This document shows, piece by piece, positions 58,175 through 64,000 of a DNA stretch of 64,000 nt; within the stretch, counting starts at the first letter, position 1, and every line of letters begins with the position of its first letter. This stretch comes from Trichomonas vaginalis G3 (lineage: Eukaryota; Parabasalia; Trichomonadida; Trichomonadidae): assembly GCF_026262505.1 (NCBI RefSeq), contig NC_067206.1, positions 34,425,896-34,489,895 of the forward strand, written 5' to 3'. Both the position numbers and the translations under genes were made by a program. A model generated the notes under the pieces. It saw only the letters and a program-made list of their open reading frames with translations, searched no databases and was not told the DNA's origin.

Positions 58175-59701
58175 TTACTGGGAACTTAATTCAGTCAAAA
58201 GGTGCTTAACAACGGCGAAACGCTTCTTTTCTTCTGAATGGCTTCCATCATTAAGATCATGAAGGTTGACAAGCCTTCCTGACTCTTTGATGGAATGAAC
58301 AATCATTAACTTCTTTATGTTCCAGAATAAAGCAACTTTTGTTCTATCTGTAAAGTTAACTTGAACGTTTCTGTTGTCAAGTCTAAATAATGTAGCGTCA
58401 TCATTCCTAATCCAGTATTTGACGTGATGCATTGGCTTTGTCCTATCATACTTCTCTTCAGGAAGTGTGAACATTGTACTGGATTTTCTGAGAGAATCAG
58501 AAAACTTCTGCAAAATTGTTGTCTTTTTGGCTTGTTTTGGATCATTAATGGAAAGAACTTCTGGTATTTCTGTGGAATAATCTGGCCAATACTGAATGAA
58601 TTCTTGATATGGATCCATTATCATACGGCTCAAATCATTAAAGCATGCACCAACTGAACCATCTATTAAAAGATATCCGAGACCATATTTTGCGGAATGG
58701 TCGCAGAACCTGGAAACAAATTGGTTTGGCATTGTTGAGTATGGAGATGGAGATGCTGCTGGAGACTTTGGAATACGAGCATTAATATCAATATTTTCTT
58801 CTTTGACGATTTCTGGACGAGGCATTGGCTTTTCCTCCTTCTTAACTAATAACTTTTCTCCAGTAATGAATGGGTGAGCAAGAAGTTCCTGGCAGTTTGG
58901 ACGTTCCTTAGGATCAAGCTTAAGTGTACTTTGAATAAAATCTTTGGCTTCATCACTCACAATTGGATAACATGGGAATTTGTATTGGCAATGCTTGATT
59001 TGCTCATATGTTTCCTTTGTCTTTGCTGTTTCAAATGGAGGGGTTCCATAGAGCATAGCAAATACGCATACTCCAATTGCCCAAATGTCAACTTCGTAAC
59101 TATGGCCTTTGAATGCTTGCGTTAAAAGTTCTGGACTGATGTAGTTTGGAGTCCCGCATACAGTGAACTTCTTTTCATTATCGTAATCAAGCTGGGCACT
59201 CAATCCGAAATCAGCAATTTTGATCTTTCCATCGGATCCAAATAAGAAGTTCTCGATTTTGAGATCACGATGGATAATACGATTATCATGAAGATATGAC
59301 AAACCTTCAAGAACATCACGAGTATATTGAACAACAACATCCTCTTTAAGGAATCCTTCTTTTTTGATGATATCTCTTATTGAGTGGCCTGGGCATAACT
59401 CAATTATTATGTAGTAATTGATTTCATCTTCAAATGAACCGTAAGCTTTGACTACGTTTACATGATTAAGTGAAGATTGGATCTTAATCTCACTCTTCAT
59501 CTTTTCTAATGACTTTGGCTTTGATACTCTGGCTTTGGGAACAACCTTCATTGCATAATCTTCACCGTTCGCTTGATCAGTAACACGGAATACAGTAGCG
59601 AAGCCACCATGACCGAGTTCTTCGTGGCGGGTATAGATATGTGTAACTCCATCAACAATGTTTACCAGCGTTTGCGGGCAAACAACTTTAGATTTCGACA
59701 T
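58175..59701 (-). CDS. Polo-like kinase
   Basis: 508 residues. Kinase domain: LGHGGFATVF glycine loop (29-38), AMKVV lysine (52), HRDLKIEN (144-151), DFG (164-166), activation segment TVCGTPNYISPE, and an RP-type end. Two polo boxes follow: about 328-400 (RFCDHSAKYGLGYLLIDGSVGACFND) and about 425-505 (HVKYWIRNDDATLFRLDNR). The layout is that of PLK1-type mitotic kinases. Compared with PLK1 from memory, the PB1 Trp (W414) is Phe and the PB2 His of the H-x-K pincer is Ile while the Lys is kept, so phosphopeptide binding may be altered. Linker with SPAASPSPYS suggests proline-directed regulation. Confidence 0.92.
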   Translation of the reverse strand: MSKSKVVCPQTLVNIVDGVTHIYTRHEELGHGGFATVFRVTDQANGEDYAMKVVPKARVSKPKSLEKMKSEIKIQSSLNHVNVVKAYGSFEDEINYYIIIELCPGHSIRDIIKKEGFLKEDVVVQYTRDVLEGLSYLHDNRIIHRDLKIENFLFGSDGKIKIADFGLSAQLDYDNEKKFTVCGTPNYISPELLTQAFKGHSYEVDIWAIGVCVFAMLYGTPPFETAKTKETYEQIKHCQYKFPCYPIVSDEAKDFIQSTLKLDPKERPNCQELLAHPFITGEKLLVKKEEKPMPRPEIVKEENIDINARIPKSPAASPSPYSTMPNQFVSRFCDHSAKYGLGYLLIDGSVGACFNDLSRMIMDPYQEFIQYWPDYSTEIPEVLSINDPKQAKKTTILQKFSDSLRKSSTMFTLPEEKYDRTKPMHHVKYWIRNDDATLFRLDNRNVQVNFTDRTKVALFWNIKKLMIVHSIKESGRLVNLHDLNDGSHSEEKKRFAVVKHLLTELSSQ

Positions 59702-60719
59702 AATCGAAAATAATTTCAGAATTTTTCGTGTACGTTTAGAAATTTAATTTGAGGATGTTTAGAATTTATATAAAAAATCTTTATTTCATGGCCAATTTCT
59801 ATTCAACCAAGTAGGTACTTTATCCATGAGTCAACATCAGTAAAATTACTAGTGAAAATAAATTAACGTACGAGTTCATTTAATTGGTGTAGTGCCAAAG
59901 GAAGTGAAATTAGAATGGTAAGCACTATCATTCTACTCTGCAAATTAAACTTTATCTGCTTAATAAAAAATTTCTATATTTCAAGTGTGAATTTATGTCG
60001 ATCTAAAATCAAGTAATATATAATATATAATGATGGGATGAAAATTTTATCCTCATTTTATGGTTATTGAGACATTGATTCTATAATCAATTCAATTAAA
60101 GAAATTCGTACTTGTAACGTTAAAATTATACATGTTCTCTGATAGTCAAACTTTAAGCTATGAATTTGCCATTGGTTTCATTGATATATTCCATTTGGAC
60201 CATCAAGAAATTTTTCCAGAAGCATATTATACATAGAATCGATTTATTTCTCAAATGGGATGCAATTCAAGCGTTAGTAGGATAAATAAAAGGAAATATT
60301 TAATGGAACTAAGGAATAGCGTAATAAGAATGCATATCTATCCGCATCCGATTTGAATCTGAGTAATTTTAAACTTAATTTCAGAATTTTGCTAAAATTA
60401 ATGCTTTGATGGTTATTAATAATTTCACCATTTTGATAATATATGGACCAAAGCAAATGATAATTACTGATTTGCCCATAAAATTTTGGAACCTTTTCTA
60501 ATTTTTTTGAATTTACAGGCAGACAATAGATATTTTTATGTATTGGGAATGCAGTGACTGTGATTAATGTGTATCCAGTGGCTATAACTCAAAATAAAGG
60601 CATAAATATTTCAGCAATCCATAAAAAAAAGCTAAAACAATGGGGCACTTCGACACTTTTCTTATTGAAAAAAATATTATTTTCAATACTAATATTTTTA
60701 TACTAAAATTTGACAAAAG
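59702..60719. other. Long AT-rich spacer between divergent genes
   Basis: About 1 kb between the starts of the polo-like kinase and the BEACH-type gene, long for this compact genome. No tRNA or transposon end found. Short open frames on the minus strand (60274-60456, 60582-60890) have no protein-like features. Confidence 0.45.
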
Positions 60720-63700
60720 ATGGAGTTTGTACCGATATTTTTCCCGAAACGTGCAAGTGAAGAAGACGGGAATTATGTCAGCAACTGCATCACGGCTTTC
60801 TGTTTCATCACTGAAACAGATAAACCATATCTTACATACAATCAAAAATTTGTTGAGAGTCTTCTCGAAGACGTGAAGATTGATCAACAATTTGATTTTA
60901 TTTCAATATTGTTTGGCTTTATAGATCTTATCGATGAGGTTTTCGAGCCAGATGATGTAATCCTTACCATTAGAAAATTATATTCTGTTTCTTACTATGC
61001 ATCTCAGCTTATTCAGTTCGATTCCATTCGCTTTTACAATGATATAGCATCTACATTCGAAATATTACTTCCAGCTGTTGAAAATCGTCCAGATCTTCAC
61101 GATATGATCATCGGGTCTATCAACTATGCATTATTTGTTATTACACCACGTCTCCGTGACTCTAAACTTCTCCAGCCCGATATTGAATACATCGTTAATA
61201 CAGCTTTATTCATAAAAGACAAAACTGAGATTGCGATGCGAAAGAAGATCGTTGAATTCCTTTACAACGCATTCTTTTGTTTTGACGGAGAAGTAGGCAC
61301 GGATTTAGTGATCCAAGATGTCATTAAAAGCATTACAATAACAATCCGCAATAATTTCGAAATTGAATTCAACTACATGGCTTTTGTTGCTCACTTAATA
61401 TCATTACTCTCAACACAACTTAGTTATGAAACAAAATCCGCAATTTTCTTACTCGTTTCCCTTGTTACAGAAAAACATGGAGATATTGTTGATTTTGTAC
61501 TAGATACCGATAACATGGATATTATTTCAAGCTTTTTATGTGACATGATATCCATTACATTGCAAAATCCTCCAATGATTAACCAAGTTCGGCCATATCT
61601 TGGAGAAATCACTAAGCAAATGACGAAAGTTGGTCTTCCAAAGTCTTTTCAATACGACCCTCACCAGCCAAAACCCTCTCCAAGGCCTAATGAAAGACCA
61701 GGAAAATTTGGAGTGAAATTAATCAGTATTTTATTCCATTCTATTGTGGCAATCTGCGGCAGTTTCCACGACAAATCATCCAAATCACTCGAAATGATCG
61801 CAAGAATGCTTGTTACGAGTAATACCTTAACAGTTGCCATATTCTGTTCAAAGATGCTTTATATGATTACTATCACTAAGGATAATATGGAAGCTGTTCA
61901 TCCTATTTTAGCTTCCATTTTTGAAATTGCTTTCCTCTTTTACAATGATCAGAACTTAATTAACTTTTCTTTGATGTATTTACAAAAACAACTCACACTT
62001 AATACTACTTGCATCGAATTATACCTCGCTGCATTAGAAGTTTATATTGTTGCCGCTCAAGATTTTATGTTATCATCAAATATAGTCGAAATCGTACAAA
62101 TTGCAATGAACGCTGATAACGAATACTTCGATTATGCATTTGAATCACTCCAAGCTACAAGAATCACTGGCCAAATCTTGATAAATTACGTATCTTGCTT
62201 TTATGTTGAAAATTCTGATGAAATGAAGCAATATGTCTTCGAAAATCTTTCAAACCTTATTGATTTAATCAATGCTTTCTTCTCATCTCCAAGACTTACG
62301 CTTACATTTATTCATTCTGTTGATTTTATCTCAGCGATTATCAAAATATCATATGTACTTGAATTGTTTGAATATTCTGCGACTGTTCTCGTTACAGCTC
62401 TTTCTAAACTGAAAAAATCTGATCCGGTAATGTTCCTAATCTTCGATTACTTCGTTGAAGTCCTTCAGAACCAAGAGCAGTATTTGGTTACATTCATTTT
62501 GGACCTCTTTATTAATATTTATCCTGAGAATTCTATTGAATTATCTTCATTATTGACTCAAACTCAGTTTATCCAAGAATCAATCAACGTAGTGAGCAGA
62601 CATCCAGAGAATATACCACTTATTTTCAAGCTCTTCAATACTTGCTCCAGCGAATCTACGGCTCCAATGTTCCATCTCCTTTCTAAGGCCATTTCCGAGG
62701 AAGATGCCGATAAAATCGGAGACGATTTGTTCCAGAATAACTTCAAGAACTGCATTTCATCACTTCCAGTCCTTTACGACATCTTTGGCCCGAAGATGAA
62801 ATTATTATTTATCGAAAGAATCATGGTTTGCTGCCGAGCATCCGAGAAAACAACCATAGAGATCAATTCCTCCCTTTTGCCAACGAAAGCTATAGCAACA
62901 ATCGCTGAATATCGTCATAAGGACAAAACTGACGAATTCTTCGACTCCCTTTGCAACTTTATCTCATATATGGGTCAGAAATCGCTCACATCTTCTGATC
63001 TCTTGTCACTTATTCAAGTTTTAACACCTTTGCCAGGAAATTTCCGGCCAAAATTCTCAATCCAGATCTTAAATACACTCCACAACATATTTGAGAACAC
63101 GAATCTTGTACCTACATCATTGTTCAAGCTCTACGGAAACGCCATGGCATTGCCAGATGTTACATTAACTAAAAAAGTGACAGAATTTTCATATACATGC
63201 GAAGTTAAGTTCAGAGGAGCGATTGGCAACATATTGAGATTGACATGCACCAACAGCGTCATTATTTCCTTCGATTACGGTGACAAACAGATCTCAATTA
63301 CGATGAAAGACAACGATGGCTCGACAATTCGTGGCGCGTTCAATTTCGAGTTCAGCAAAGGCCAATGGTTCAAACTTGCCATTGTTTATAAACAAGGTGT
63401 CTTCTCATTATACATTAGAGGCGAAAAGAAAGAACTTTTAATGGCCAAAAATGTATTTTTAGAAGGACAAATTGTTAAATCCGGCTTTGGATCACTTTTG
63501 ATTGCTGATTTCGGATCATTCTCATTATTCTCTTGTTCTTTGACTGACGAAGAGATTGCATTGATGTACAAATTCCCATTAGTTCCTTGTTCCTTCTCTC
63601 CTGCCGAACAAGATGACTACGACAACAATTTCGGACCATTGTTCACAGGAAAACTCAATGATAACGCGATTTTCTCATACAACGCGTCATTAATTATCAA

Positions 63701-64000
63701 TAACTCATACGCAGTCAACATGGCTCCTTTGCCTGTAACAGGAAGAATGCTGAAACTCGATTGCCAGACATTTTCTTTCCCGTCAAAACCGAAAGCCGCT
63801 CTTTCTTTAATCGGTGGTCCCTCAATTTTCTTGCCACTTTTTGCACAATTGGACATGCCATTGATACCAGACGAAAACATGCCAGTTGAGTATACAATAG
63901 ACCCCGAATTCCTACCAGTTCTTTTGACATTAATCAAATCCGTTTTGGCCAAAACAGCGAAGAACCAAGAAAACTTCATGGATTACGAAGGATTCAGAAT
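60720..64000 (+). CDS. BEACH-family (beige/neurobeachin-like) protein, N-terminal 1,093 codons
   Basis: ATG at 60720 (MEFVPIFFPKRASEEDGNYV), open to the end of the window. Residues 1-800 are helical, armadillo/HEAT-like, as in LRBA/neurobeachin scaffolds (IDLIDEVFEPDDVILTI, FLYNAFFCFDGEV). About residues 815-960 form a concanavalin-A-like/LamG beta sandwich (FSYTCEVKFRGAIGNILRL, WFKLAIVYKQGVFSLYIRG, SLFSCSLTDEEI), the domain typically placed in this family. The PH-BEACH-WD40 part would lie beyond the window. Role: membrane trafficking and lysosome-related organelles. Family call rests on this architecture, so it is likely but not certain. Confidence 0.7.
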   Translation, partial: MEFVPIFFPKRASEEDGNYVSNCITAFCFITETDKPYLTYNQKFVESLLEDVKIDQQFDFISILFGFIDLIDEVFEPDDVILTIRKLYSVSYYASQLIQFDSIRFYNDIASTFEILLPAVENRPDLHDMIIGSINYALFVITPRLRDSKLLQPDIEYIVNTALFIKDKTEIAMRKKIVEFLYNAFFCFDGEVGTDLVIQDVIKSITITIRNNFEIEFNYMAFVAHLISLLSTQLSYETKSAIFLLVSLVTEKHGDIVDFVLDTDNMDIISSFLCDMISITLQNPPMINQVRPYLGEITKQMTKVGLPKSFQYDPHQPKPSPRPNERPGKFGVKLISILFHSIVAICGSFHDKSSKSLEMIARMLVTSNTLTVAIFCSKMLYMITITKDNMEAVHPILASIFEIAFLFYNDQNLINFSLMYLQKQLTLNTTCIELYLAALEVYIVAAQDFMLSSNIVEIVQIAMNADNEYFDYAFESLQATRITGQILINYVSCFYVENSDEMKQYVFENLSNLIDLINAFFSSPRLTLTFIHSVDFISAIIKISYVLELFEYSATVLVTALSKLKKSDPVMFLIFDYFVEVLQNQEQYLVTFILDLFINIYPENSIELSSLLTQTQFIQESINVVSRHPENIPLIFKLFNTCSSESTAPMFHLLSKAISEEDADKIGDDLFQNNFKNCISSLPVLYDIFGPKMKLLFIERIMVCCRASEKTTIEINSSLLPTKAIATIAEYRHKDKTDEFFDSLCNFISYMGQKSLTSSDLLSLIQVLTPLPGNFRPKFSIQILNTLHNIFENTNLVPTSLFKLYGNAMALPDVTLTKKVTEFSYTCEVKFRGAIGNILRLTCTNSVIISFDYGDKQISITMKDNDGSTIRGAFNFEFSKGQWFKLAIVYKQGVFSLYIRGEKKELLMAKNVFLEGQIVKSGFGSLLIADFGSFSLFSCSLTDEEIALMYKFPLVPCSFSPAEQDDYDNNFGPLFTGKLNDNAIFSYNASLIINNSYAVNMAPLPVTGRMLKLDCQTFSFPSKPKAALSLIGGPSIFLPLFAQLDMPLIPDENMPVEYTIDPEFLPVLLTLIKSVLAKTAKNQENFMDYEGFR

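Overview
AT-rich eukaryotic DNA that looks like a parabasalid (Trichomonas/Tritrichomonas) chromosome. The reasons are compact and mostly intronless host genes, a BspA-like leucine-rich-repeat gene, a DUF3447-type ankyrin gene, TA-target mariner-like and 9-bp-target Mutator-like transposons, and two nested Maverick/Polinton elements. The species cannot be settled from sequence alone.

Layout. 1-1997: the end of an unknown host gene, then a PP1-like phosphatase whose upstream DNA carries three E2F-like sites. 1998-3493: a non-autonomous Mutator-like element with an exact 9-bp target duplication. 3642-20184: Maverick A (16.5 kb, 6-bp duplication attttg, about 440-bp terminal repeats, interior broken many times). 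It contains a mariner-like element (4053-5318) and a 1-kb inverted-repeat element with three long hairpins (15977-17010). 20185-21270: part of a second Mutator-like copy and AT-rich spacer. 21271-22753 and 48275-49116: the two parts of a BspA-like gene split by Maverick B. 22754-48274: Maverick B (25.5 kb, 6-bp duplication atatga, short terminal repeats with a poly-A/T outer edge, broken in roughly ten places). 49117-64000: host genes for a CS/Sel1 tail-anchored protein, an NXF-like mRNA export factor, an unknown gene with an in-frame stop, a tRNA-Lys and a decayed relative, an ankyrin gene inflated by minisatellite, a charged small protein, a polo-like kinase and the first 1,093 codons of a BEACH-type protein.

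The two Mavericks share a morphogenesis set (jelly-roll major capsid, possible penton, packaging ATPase, a conserved CCG protein, amphipathic pVI-like peptides, a phage-like tail fibre) and a retroviral-type integrase. Their replication genes differ. A has a canonical protein-primed PolB with an HNH-like insert. B has a very divergent PolB, an SF3 helicase, a Dam methylase, an HNH endonuclease and three KilA-N genes. No adenain-like protease was recognised in either.

The most unusual signal is in Maverick B at 32.6-38.5 kb. Two KilA-N genes carry perfect or near-perfect palindromes inside their coding sequence. Copies of the same palindromes with the same flanks lie in neighbouring non-coding DNA, where the stems differ only by paired, compensating changes. 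Several other hairpin repeat families fill the same interval. Together they look like a set of mobile or exchangeable palindromic cassettes.
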